The notes under the pieces are model-generated. The model saw nothing but the letters and a program-made list of their open reading frames with translations. It did no database searches and was not told the origin of the DNA. From Peptoniphilus_A hominis (lineage in GTDB: Bacteria > Bacillota > Clostridia > Tissierellales > Peptoniphilaceae): DNA of 46,662 nucleotides. Shown here in pieces: positions 24,901-29,982 of this stretch. Numbering within the stretch: the stretch's first letter is position 1; each line of letters starts with the position of its first letter. The stretch is from positions 1 through 46,662 of the forward strand of contig NZ_JBBMFO010000015.1 in NCBI RefSeq assembly GCF_040096015.1, given 5' to 3'. The translations under genes and the position numbers were made by a program.

Positions 24901-27204
24901 TGGATATTGTTGGTCTGATGGATTTGTTCCCTTTTCAGGAATTGTCTTATTAAGATCAGTTACATTTTGTTTAACAACCATCTTTCCAGTGTCTCTGTCA
25001 AGACCATATACTGCCATTCTTGATGAAGTTAGTTCTTGGTCTCCTGTCAACTCTCTTGTAGCTAAAGGAAATCCTACAACTGGGTTATTCTTTAAAGTAT
25101 CGTCCCCTGTGGACACTTGGTCTGTTACTGTCCATCTTGCAGTAGTGTCAGATGTAAATTCACCTAGAATTGATGTTCTGTTATTAATTCCAACACGCTT
25201 AGTTGTAGTTTCTTCCACATAAGATTTGTTGTCAGCTGCATCATAGACTAGTCTTACTGCTCCTGATTTCTTTCTATTATTAAGAGCAACAGAAAAATCT
25301 ATCATGTATTTTTCTTGAGTATCTGTTGTATTTGTTTGGAATGTATAAAGAACTTCTCTGGTAGATTCTTGAAGGGTATGGTTTCTAGATGAAACTATGC
25401 CAAATTTACCTTCAATTTCATTTGTTGATAAACCTTGGGTGATTTCTTTACCATTCAATAATAAATTGCTAGGTCCTCCTAGACCAGAGCCTTTTACTGT
25501 TGTTGCGTTTGAGGACAGTCCTAGGTCCTTTAAATCTTTGGTTGCTGTGAATCTAACTGACCATTTAACTGCTACAAGCTTACCATTTTTTACAACCGGA
25601 GAACCATGAGCGTCCATATAAACTTTATAGTCAGAACCTGGTTCTACTATTTGTAATACATCGTGACCGTCTTCTTCTGAAATACCATTTACAATATCCC
25701 CATTATTGTTAACTATTACTTCTGGAAGTTTTACTGGTCTTAGAACCCCTAGTCCAGAAATAGAATTATTAATAGAGTGTTTGTCTTTTGTTCCATCTAG
25801 TTCTTTTATTTTTTCTACATTATAATCGACATCTATAGCTATAGGGATTTGTAGATTTTTTGCTATTGGACTTTTTACAGTGTATTTTATTGTATTTGTA
25901 GTTGACTCATAAGAAGGTTCAGCTAAAACTTTTCCATCGTTTACTATATTTGGAAGAGTAGTTCCAGATTTTACAGTAAGTCTTGGATCCAATTTGATTT
26001 CAAAGAATTGTCCTGGTTGAATAGGTCCAGTAATAGTTGAAGTGTCAAGTCTAGTCCTAATTGTGAACTTCTTATTAGCTAAGTCTTCTGGGCTTGATCC
26101 AACAGGGTTTGCCATAAGCATATCTGGTCTAAAGTTTCCGTTCCTATCCCTTTCGATTAGCGCTTGGATTGCTTCTTCGTTGTCTTCCATTAGTTTGGCT
26201 TGGCCTTCTCTTGACAAGTCGTACTTGTCTTCAAAGCTGATAAGTAAGGCTTGGATTTCTTCTAAGCCGTTTTTTTCGTCTGCAAGTGCTTTTTTTAGTT
26301 CTTTGTCTGCTTTTTGTAGACCTGTTAAGCCTAGTGTTTCTTTAAGCTTATCTAGTAAGCCCTCTTTTTCTTCTTTTTCTTCTGTATTTTCTTTATCTTC
26401 TAATTTATTTGAATTATCCTTGTTTAGACTAAGTGCTGATTTTTCGTCTTTATCTTTTTTCATGTTTTCGACTTTGACATCGATTTTTATATCTCTAAGG
26501 CCTGGCGTTGTTATTATTAGTTCGCTAGATCCGAAAAGGCCTTCTTTTATTTCCTTATTTACGATTATATTCTTGTCCTTTAGTATATCGTCGTAAGTTA
26601 AGGTTTTCTTGTTGCCTTTAAAGTCTTCTACTTCGATTAGAAGACCTTGGCAGTCAAGCTTGCCGTCCTTGTAGACTGCTTTTATTCTGTTTACTACTCT
26701 CCAAGATTTGTAGCCAGGCTTTTCAATTTCTGTAGTTTCTAGGTTTAGGTTTTCACTAGCTTTAGCATTTTGTTCTGCTTGCTTTGCCCTTTCTACTGCT
26801 TGGTTAAGTTTGTCTTCTGCTTTTTGTTCTCTTTGTCGTCCTGCTTCGATTATTGCGTTGTCAACTTTATTTTGTGCTGGACTTTCTTTTTCTGGTGTTT
26901 CAATTATGGTTGATGATTCTTTTTGCCTTGCTGGTGCCTCTTGAAGTTTATTTGTTTCTTTACGATCTTCTTCTTTTTTTACGCCAGGAACTGAAAACAA
27001 ATCATCCTCAGCTTGTACTTTTTTGGGCTTGGTTTCTGGTGCTAGTATAGATTTACTGTCCATCCTTGGTTCGCTCATTATTGAGTTATGGTTTTCCTCT
27101 TCGTCGAGAAGTGATCTTGCTGATACAGCAAGTGGACTGAACACTTCTAAAACCATTAACAGAGCCAATAAAAGGCTCATGATTCTTTTCAAAATGTTAT
27201 TCAT
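12958..27204 (-). CDS. giant Cna_B-repeat surface adhesin with YPWTG sorting signal
   Basis: A 4748-residue cell-wall protein, probably the tip or a stand-alone adhesin of the pilus locus. The parts in order are: a signal peptide (about 1-30); a highly charged, helix-prone region (about 35-360); an adhesin-like beta domain (about 375-700); then ten Cna_B domains recognisable by their E-boxes near residues 968, 1266, 1775, 1884, 2211, 3208, 3622, 3872, 4360 and 4488 (for example IENKAPAGY, EEKKAPQGY, EVTPPQGY). Several are separated by unique 200-350-residue beta domains. Seven 70-80-residue repeats resembling Listeria/Bacteroides and InlB-type repeats occupy about 2560-3120. The sorting signal is YPWTG at 4712-4716, followed by a hydrophobic helix and RKRRESYDD. 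GGAGAG precedes the ATG. The frame is intact over 14.2 kb. The ligand is unknown. Confidence 0.93.
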   Translation of the reverse strand: MNNILKRIMSLLLALLMVLEVFSPLAVSARSLLDEEENHNSIMSEPRMDSKSILAPETKPKKVQAEDDLFSVPGVKKEEDRKETNKLQEAPARQKESSTIIETPEKESPAQNKVDNAIIEAGRQREQKAEDKLNQAVERAKQAEQNAKASENLNLETTEIEKPGYKSWRVVNRIKAVYKDGKLDCQGLLIEVEDFKGNKKTLTYDDILKDKNIIVNKEIKEGLFGSSELIITTPGLRDIKIDVKVENMKKDKDEKSALSLNKDNSNKLEDKENTEEKEEKEGLLDKLKETLGLTGLQKADKELKKALADEKNGLEEIQALLISFEDKYDLSREGQAKLMEDNEEAIQALIERDRNGNFRPDMLMANPVGSSPEDLANKKFTIRTRLDTSTITGPIQPGQFFEIKLDPRLTVKSGTTLPNIVNDGKVLAEPSYESTTNTIKYTVKSPIAKNLQIPIAIDVDYNVEKIKELDGTKDKHSINNSISGLGVLRPVKLPEVIVNNNGDIVNGISEEDGHDVLQIVEPGSDYKVYMDAHGSPVVKNGKLVAVKWSVRFTATKDLKDLGLSSNATTVKGSGLGGPSNLLLNGKEITQGLSTNEIEGKFGIVSSRNHTLQESTREVLYTFQTNTTDTQEKYMIDFSVALNNRKKSGAVRLVYDAADNKSYVEETTTKRVGINNRTSILGEFTSDTTARWTVTDQVSTGDDTLKNNPVVGFPLATRELTGDQELTSSRMAVYGLDRDTGKMVVKQNVTDLNKTIPEKGTNPSDQQYPGRIAVYEFNTNITESEAGYSLSGVNINKYQPIKIKQTWSGIDATKKMPEQTIEVKDANGNALASPVTVGEGEPGQADREFDLPAVKTWEIGSDGSETKITPNIVQVLPADTTLPDGKTYSYKEKYNYYSLLDGAYHIYNTMTESTGEKDSDFTIIKTDSKDPAKKLSGAEFTLQSPRETIKLTTDANGRASFRNVSPGTYALIENKAPAGYKLDQTAKQITVSSDGKISVEGNNISMQGGKIATVTARHNYYPSYPSYMNAMHYGSIDQNGNVEFYIYLKPEANGYDGSTNKDTRLNLNLAGGGSINSVEVIDVDPGNRNTVRNKMYDQNANEYTGANQINAGGANEITGTANVKDPFTGKTGYQIKFPTARFNNDWGFLVKVTASGGTNTSAVSYDWLTDNQSVENEARIQETIGLSTSSDSTQTNPTSDGVTLTIANEEFPKAKVEVTKVDENGVDGLSGATFTLKDSNNNPIIDVQASNDANKKGLASFGEQAPGKYIIEEKKAPQGYKKSNVVFDVNVTDDGKVTYKARFKDGNGIPKNGIDYILEDVEIGQDIGQRKVEVVNQSMTLQEKQNQPDDGRIGWQEGVWEAYGIESYRYDATYNISNAVKGGKFKIQFDRNLDFKRYVYEIPVLKDGDGKVIAKPYFNYDTNLLTYVFEDNASNVNASIKIVGIIPDKYYATQTNKGSGYNFKIVVDPDDQNAATSNKTLDFNVKTDYYSYDSQGGGGPLTSEYITDIYKGEDGEIYLKAVSYYNPTNMSSGQRTIRLDWLSMRKPRPGLEYYRADGYPAFGFEDLKIYKVYGNQTRKQNLMPLSYGIRPEQDTSNYSRVYSKSKVNPNVGFSESGGDVRVTYRPEYLKSHEGLLDYGHERHPLEIQVPRVSGNEGYVIVQTFKVTDKQRFKDLWSGYYLSNGQRHTGSYQKGNYNWALGSETGKEVPTYYSQKIKLINKKYTPGSFKIKKTNEADNSLLAGAIFELKDTEGTTTIARYSGADGIVEFNNIEPGIYTLEEVQAPDKFIKSNRRWQVVVYDTGEVVIREIGGAGTELTGKDTIVISVTNKPVGEEFKVYKKDGNGNPLQGAKFVIKDEKETKTVATGVSDDKGIVTFTPPLEKNKTYVIEETEAPAGYRKLNKKWVLVIDADGKKKVYNYKEKSQAGNTIGSILEKANVNWVDVKGRSLEGWNLYDNRRTDWTGAFPRPFKMGTRIVGINKDEKYVIQRYVLNPEANSIGATNGTIHREKVEYTNMDWYNGNAIAGTDYQVFKLNKAVTGEISDIRLADYGAENITDSVKGSAKAVKGRYGEPDRLSLDFPATDKPIVVDIKVPYKEASGGVGTGMDWVEDGVTYWKSDYYERVDIIKETGPVLEQSTGIQGSYISDNSLDVTNESKTFGFKLKKVKEDDIGQAIKGAEFKLTGPDPSKDERFMTTGSDGMISFNKLTPGTYKLEETKAAPGYELANNDWSVRIEADGKVFIKVLPKATVTNNPGGTAARSAELLSGPAEENTILSVGDPNSTEEKPVRNLRLAKQMQALKAAQYGKAPETNGKTPLKSQAEINQEAIRQNIKAVYGENNLENQLKDGMTFGEVAMVAYNRDFALGTGSGLEISDPIVPGPVRAGGWEQVDPSLSTNRTNKAHTANYMETKITEINKKDDRFRQIFLFKPGSRNFAGKIEIHREPEPGNDLYLKLGTKEISKVKFYEVDASSTIDNITGKKEIRINPKQERNDTGPMRIKATLQSNKTILVEVESSYSSDGSIGLGADYEFGNKSGPYDNSKKSWAGDSYPSEDDINRNQEILYNVIIDPNIQYGSVTSDKDKAKENDTFTLTITPDPGYVLDKLNINGSDVTHYVNGSEASFTMGKFDANVTATFKKVQTYPINIMPTQNGKVTSDKNKARQYEDVTITVKADPGYRLKQLYINRPESDYTRAIYEGNGQMTFPMGNFKADVYAIFERDPNYVMISFHPNTGSGTMGPYFARKGQPDFTMPQNSFTPPAGKIFKTWGFNGKEFDPGRVVTVSADVTFYAVWTDKPAETVTVSFDKNGGSGTMTDQTVEKGKAYVLPECGFTAPTNQEFKAWLVDGQEKAVGDSITVNANTSVKAIWQVKTSNINVIPNVEHGSITAPRSAKAGEKVTVTVNPDTGYELEKIEVLDRQGKLLATVNNSSDPSFIMPDKDVYLNAFFKPTTIQKDKFIVGIDPDQRRTVTVTPAKGVPGQAEEGEKVDVSVSMKSTSSALKSIFVKKSDGQLVNFVKTGPNTGYFLMPASDVTVYTTLSNIASGSYEVKIADTQNGYVNTDKVVAKPGETVTLTPVPNQGFKLESYTVTDASGNPIKVTDNNFTMPSSAVTVSASFTSDGTSIPSDGEVEIPEGKFAQITNKQTGIELKIYKKNSADSPLIGAKFELKKTNDDYTEVDSTFTIVTAESDENGNVKFVDENGNTVKLQVGKYLLTETKSPAGYKKPAAPWKLEVKEKGGQLVITQSGPKHSSTSYLSSEGAKAGDNTNSTDTIKYKSIIKSIDPVNKTFIQRIYVDTRGYNGKVNVQITPTTKREEKDTPSASPVTTKGGVKTAYRTTYKVSNPGLTPNVDEILKDYDLRKSNVSVVNTARWRPFDWGFDEDQINLSNDGVYFIDIEGFYDDNIKDLGEIELKVDFYGGEWVFAQRTFEKGQLGWKYDKDIGSTGGLQTKRDAAYQQGMEALRDFYASKHSAADTNAWFYGNSDNEKYAVWLRKGTYIDGTYYDAGRIVLSSDLTNSNIKNAKPIQTSTTKADIKDLYSSDTIKTVPQEGMTITNEDETYNLTFSKHAKLETDPKKEDFNKNRLEGAVFKLQKKEGSFWYDLDESYVASAFNGYFGFRRLEPGRYRLLEVTPPQGYKPIEGPLLEFTIKQIDTRSGKIINPKTKKEVNLVDLTIIDPNNQKQIALKDAQAKIKGDPSNTVYNFSDLVKDSKFDIDTCLILSEVKDDSGNPKEIPLKEANFIDPETKEPMGRIISGAQGYITLEYKPGGYVAEYGNAGSSGGSLVDYVTSATAKNMGKILNETPGKGKVTIKKLDENGNALGATADSSGELTVGAKFEAVRTSGKKDENGNPVADAKYTGTVNKDGVLVIDGLPIGNYELKEIENPSGHVNTGQIWHFTVGGKDLDPYAGDIARTGQNLTDKISISKSELKVVRPNADDEKKTGSEGNTVIRPHVGQSLEFDNEFKLDPNIEIRPGDYFVLKLTDNMDLEGVRTDGATNLDLFADGVGTIAKADYNKEAGTITYTFTKYAEQYKLLNFENKLAAHISLAKVRNSDPNAKVGVSVGSSSINHNINIKYLVDAISESYDNATVNLASKITQYNTKTGEFVHYFYVNRDKYYNAKDQYFTYTPNVAVDNLQLTYYKLRYNSDYYINQSMPESFAVNEADSNLVRSGGTSPENVAANKKVTHNIGNLGPRGSMIIKVTGRMKDVGTENQVLSYKGVSSLYSTYDYEYDRYDSWGRYYDTVSGTAISPYVYRWDAIYAFDNTNTASADLTIQAVNPSNKIKFKKVDPYGNELKPALDENGEVIKDNKGNVKDAAYFSLFKNGGTAENPNESWTPIGNARPVDKDGIVSYEKLEKGYYKLVETISPPGYIKPTEAVSYFKVDESGKIFRKITINKTGSSVTTDIFEEVDGTVPIEIVNNKPIEFEKVDADDNAKKLKDAIFEVQYKDKEDGKYETIKIKKTEGTTVKEVPMTVTSDKDGKFKLEVTKDGYYALKETKAPEGYGKFPGYIREFKLEKGKLQVLEKDPFKASLTRGDKGMMTSQILEINEKDRTFKARLIINPEHKNFTYDNDSTELLISEKNWKIYPTDSFGGVISYGQLEKGKNLDSLKSEDFKTRSIDGSSNNVYSYYLHNLPENNATGNVTTTNALVIEFNGKFSDNVNLSEDLSFKIKDSSKEYDSLTYAFDMTKLASGKPTYIEAKTPIVVENKKGVYPWTGGMGTLIFTVSGLILMSAAAYVYSRKRRESYDD
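17826..19515 (-). repeat. seven tandem InlB/Listeria-Bacteroides-type repeats inside the giant adhesin
   Basis: The encoded stretch (about residues 2560-3120) is a run of diverged 70-80-residue units. Two have the Listeria-Bacteroides pattern (FHPNTGSGTM to TFYAVW; FDKNGGSGTM to VKAIWQ). Five have the pattern G-x-V-x-[TS]-x-K-x-x-A to MPxxDV-x-V-x-A-x-F (for example NGKVTSDKNKA and HGSITAPRSAKAG). Boundaries are approximate. The coding DNA is diverged enough that recent slippage is unlikely. Confidence 0.75.
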
Positions 27205-27236
27205 TATTACTCTCCTATCTCAATCAGTCTTTGTCT

Positions 27237-27310
27237 ATACTAGGATTTTATGTATTCTCTAGTATTGTTATATCTATTTTAATACACTAATAATAAAGTA
27301 TCCATACTTT
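27237..27310 (-). promoter_or_regulatory. two inverted repeats in the adhesin promoter/leader
   Basis: ATACTAG (27237-27243) faces CTAGTAT (27259-27265), 33 bases before the adhesin start. A compact palindrome AAAGTATCCATACTTT lies at 27295-27310, 91 bases before it. The two share the core AGTAT/ATACT. Such spacing suits operator sites for a dimeric regulator, with the promoter between or over them. The first could also fold as a stem-loop in the leader. No regulator gene lies beside them, so the factor is unknown. Confidence 0.45.
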
Positions 27311-27988
27311 TTTTATAAATTTCTCTTAAAAAATGGCTTGCTGCTGTCATTTTTTTGAAAGTTTTTTGCCCCCCCTTTTTTCTATTATTTATTAAAATAT
27401 ATAATGTATACATTTTCACTGGCTGAAACTATTGAAAATTAGCGACTCAGTATATTTCAACATTCGTAAATTATAATACTCATATTTTCATATTGATTTA
27501 AATTGTATTTTATTTATACAATTTTAATTTGCAAAAACCTATAGATTCCCTATTTAATCCTATTTTCGCATTAGTACACTGACTAGGTATTCTTACTTTT
27601 TTACTAGGAATTTTTGTCTTAAATTTAAATTATTTCAATTTTTTTGATTTTTTATATGATTTTTGTATTAAGTTAATGTTAATTTTTCTTTTTTATGTTT
27701 CAGGTCTGCTACTAAATTTTAATATAGCTTTAATATTTCTCCCTCTTTGTAATACTTCCTTAAAATTTTCCCCATAAATTTTTTTGATGCTTTTTTCCGC
27801 CCTCAACTATTTATTATTAGTTATTAATTTTTTGGTCAAAACTTAGTCCCCTCTAACTTTTAAATTTTTTCACCTACAATATATAGGTATATAATAGAAA
27901 GAATTTGAAAAAGATACTATATAATAGAAGGAATTTGATTTTTTTATGTGTTTTTTAAATATTTTCATATTCGCCGCAAATTTTTGTC

Positions 27989-28029
27989 AAAAAAATATGC
28001 AAGCAAACTTTTTTTAAGCTTACTTGCAT
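27989..28029 (-). terminator. terminator of the ABC exporter operon
   Basis: On the minus strand a 14-pair stem begins ATGCAAG and ends CTTGCAT (27997-28010 with 28016-28029, two G-T pairs). It has a five-base loop and is followed by A then seven T residues. It begins 16 bases after the permease stop and isolates this operon from the pilus locus. Confidence 0.9.
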
Positions 28030-28045
28030 TTAATTCTTTTTTATT

Positions 28046-29299
28046 TTATTCGTATCTCAAGGCTTCTATTGGATCCATTTTTGCTGCCTTGTTGGCTGGG
28101 TAGTAGCCGAAGAAAATTCCTATTAGCATGGAGAAGCCCACTGCCACAATTATGGCGCCAAGGGAAGGAAGTGTCCTTGCCTTTAGGAGTGTGGATCCGA
28201 TTATTCCTATGATGGTGCCAAGGGCTATGCCGAAGATTCCTCCGATTATGCAAATTATTACGGATTCGATTATAAACTGCTTTCGTATGTCTCCACGAGT
28301 TGCCCCCAGTGCCTTTCTTATGCCAATTTCCTTTGTCCTCTCTGTTACTGACACGAGAAGGATATTCATTACTCCAATGCCACCTACTAAGAGGGAAATG
28401 GCTGCTATGGCTCCTATTGCCATTTGAATTGATGACATGGCATTATTCATTTGTTCTATTTCACTTTTTGCTGAATAAAAGGCTACCTCTGCTCTAGGAT
28501 TGTCAGCATAAAATTTTGAGTTTAATTCATCAACTATTGATTTTGCCTCTTCTTCTATGCTGTCGGAGTTTTTTAGGGTGATTGAAAGATCATAGTAAAC
28601 TGTTCTAGGTTCACTTAAAAGTTCTCTATCGCCTGTTGTTCTTGGTATATATACTGTCGAGTTTGAGCCATTTATTGACTGACCCATTACTGACATTTCT
28701 TCGTACTCATAGACTCCAATTATTGTGGCGACTATTAACTTGCCGTTGACTTCAATTTTTGCTTCTCTTCCCAAAACTTCTGGCGCAGATACTTTATAAA
28801 CTTTTTCTAAAACTTTATCTGATATTACTGCTACTGATTTGCCACGAGCGACATCTTCTTCGTTTAAAAATCTGCCCGCAATCATCTTTAGTTTAAAAAG
28901 ATTTTTTTCTCCCTCAGATGTGGAAGATATGGATACTGCTTCTTTGTTTCTACCATCTTTTACATAGCCTTGTCCACTTTCTCCATGATAGATTAACTCC
29001 TCTATTCTCCTGCCCTTTTGAGCCTCTAAATATTTTAGTATATCTTCTGTGAAGAAATCACTTCCATTTAATTCGCTGCCGTCATAGTCTCCATTTTTGG
29101 GTCTTACATAGATTTGTACTCCTGTGTTGGCTATGGAGTCAAAGGCCTTGTTCACTGATTTTGTCAGTGCGTCACCTATGGTTGTTATTCCTATTACTGA
29201 GCCTATGCCTATTATTATGCCAAGCATGGTCAAAAAAGATCTTAATTTATTTGATTTTAGTCCTTCTAAGGAGAGTTTTATTGTTTCTAATAGGTCCAT
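28046..29299 (-). CDS. MacB/FtsX-type ABC transporter permease
   Basis: A 417-residue membrane subunit of a MacAB-like exporter. It has one N-terminal membrane helix (about 18-40, SFLTMLGIIIGIGSVIGITTI), a large extracellular MacB core domain (about 45-280), and three C-terminal helices at about 290-315, 340-370 and 380-402. The cytoplasmic signature ERTKEIGIRKALGATRGDI, typical of MacB/FtsX permeases, lies between the first and second of these. The start ATG overlaps the stop of the ATPase gene as TAATG and has GGAGGAG before it, so the two are co-translated. Such systems export peptides, antibiotics or lipoproteins. With its long-coil adaptor it probably moves a substrate across or away from the membrane; the substrate cannot be told from sequence. 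Confidence 0.93.
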   Translation of the reverse strand: MDLLETIKLSLEGLKSNKLRSFLTMLGIIIGIGSVIGITTIGDALTKSVNKAFDSIANTGVQIYVRPKNGDYDGSELNGSDFFTEDILKYLEAQKGRRIEELIYHGESGQGYVKDGRNKEAVSISSTSEGEKNLFKLKMIAGRFLNEEDVARGKSVAVISDKVLEKVYKVSAPEVLGREAKIEVNGKLIVATIIGVYEYEEMSVMGQSINGSNSTVYIPRTTGDRELLSEPRTVYYDLSITLKNSDSIEEEAKSIVDELNSKFYADNPRAEVAFYSAKSEIEQMNNAMSSIQMAIGAIAAISLLVGGIGVMNILLVSVTERTKEIGIRKALGATRGDIRKQFIIESVIICIIGGIFGIALGTIIGIIGSTLLKARTLPSLGAIIVAVGFSMLIGIFFGYYPANKAAKMDPIEALRYE

Positions 29300-29982
29300 T
29301 AAATCTCCTCCAAGTTCCCGTCAGTCATCTTGTAAATCCTAGTTGCTTCTTCTGCCAGTTCAAGGTTGTGGGTGATGACTATTATGGTCCTCTTCTCCAC
29401 TTCGTTTAGCTTGTGGAATAAATCCATGACAGTCCTGCCTGTCTTGGAATCCAAGGCTCCCGTTGGCTCGTCTGCCAAGATTATGTCGGGATCATTTGCC
29501 ATGGCTCTTGCTATTGCCACCCTCTGTTTTTGCCCTCCAGACAGTTCGTTGGGAAGGTGGTTCATCCTGTCCTTCATGTCAACTATTTCAAGGAGTCTTT
29601 CTGCATGCTCTGCCCTCTCTTTTTTTGATACTCCTGCATAGGTCATGGGGAGTTCTACATTTTTTAGGGCATTGGATCTTGGTATGAGGTTAAAATTTTG
29701 GAAGACAAAGCCAATTTTTTTGGATCTATAGGCTGAAAGTTCGCTGTCCTTTAGGGATGAGATGTCAACTTTATTTAGCTCGTAATAGCCTGATGTCTGC
29801 CTATCTAAGAGGCCTATAATGTTCATGAGGGTTGACTTGCCTGAGCCTGACTGTCCCACAACAGAGACAAATTCGCCCTCATTGACATCAAAATCTATGC
29901 CGTGAAGGATTTCCAGTTCATTTTCCTTTCCAATGTTAAAGGATTTTTTGATGCCCTCCATTTTTATCAGCTTATTTTTCAT
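29299..29982 (-). CDS. ABC transporter ATPase (MacB/LolD type)
   Basis: The energy subunit for the adjacent permease. I place the start at the ATG at 29982 (MKNKLIKMEG), seven bases after GGAG. The ATG at 30003 has no ribosome site. From this start the protein has 227 residues: Walker A GQSGSGKS at 43-50, Q-loop GFVFQNFNLIP, signature LSGGQKQRVAIARA, Walker B DIILADEPTGALD and switch histidine VITHN. The N-terminus overlaps the adaptor's 3' end by 11 bases. All catalytic motifs are intact. The sequence class is that of ATPases paired with FtsX-like permeases. Confidence 0.95.
   Translation of the reverse strand: MKNKLIKMEGIKKSFNIGKENELEILHGIDFDVNEGEFVSVVGQSGSGKSTLMNIIGLLDRQTSGYYELNKVDISSLKDSELSAYRSKKIGFVFQNFNLIPRSNALKNVELPMTYAGVSKKERAEHAERLLEIVDMKDRMNHLPNELSGGQKQRVAIARAMANDPDIILADEPTGALDSKTGRTVMDLFHKLNEVEKRTIIVITHNLELAEEATRIYKMTDGNLEEI

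Larger units (their letters stand above)
27205..28045. other. 840-base AT-rich region upstream of the giant adhesin
   Basis: No gene is supported here. The right end holds the terminator of the ABC exporter operon. The left end holds the promoter region of the adhesin (minus strand), where no unambiguous -35/-10 pair stands out. A C7 tract followed by T6 lies at about 27369-27381, roughly 165 bases before the adhesin start. A near-perfect 21-base direct repeat of the form TATATAATAGAA-GAATTTGA occurs at about 27889-27909 and again some 30 bases later. The rest is A/T-rich sequence with many stops in all frames. Its length, unusual for this compact region, suits a complex promoter. Confidence 0.5.

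Noticed and set aside
26042..26596. Long open frames on the plus strand opposite the adhesin
   Set aside because: They are Ser/Leu/Phe-rich mirror products of Lys/Glu-rich coding sequence, without ribosome sites or recognisable domains.
27946..28017. Plus-strand frame of about 23 codons (MCFLNIFIF...) near the exporter terminator
   Set aside because: The purine-rich site is too far from the ATG, and the frame runs through the terminator stem, so it is probably chance.
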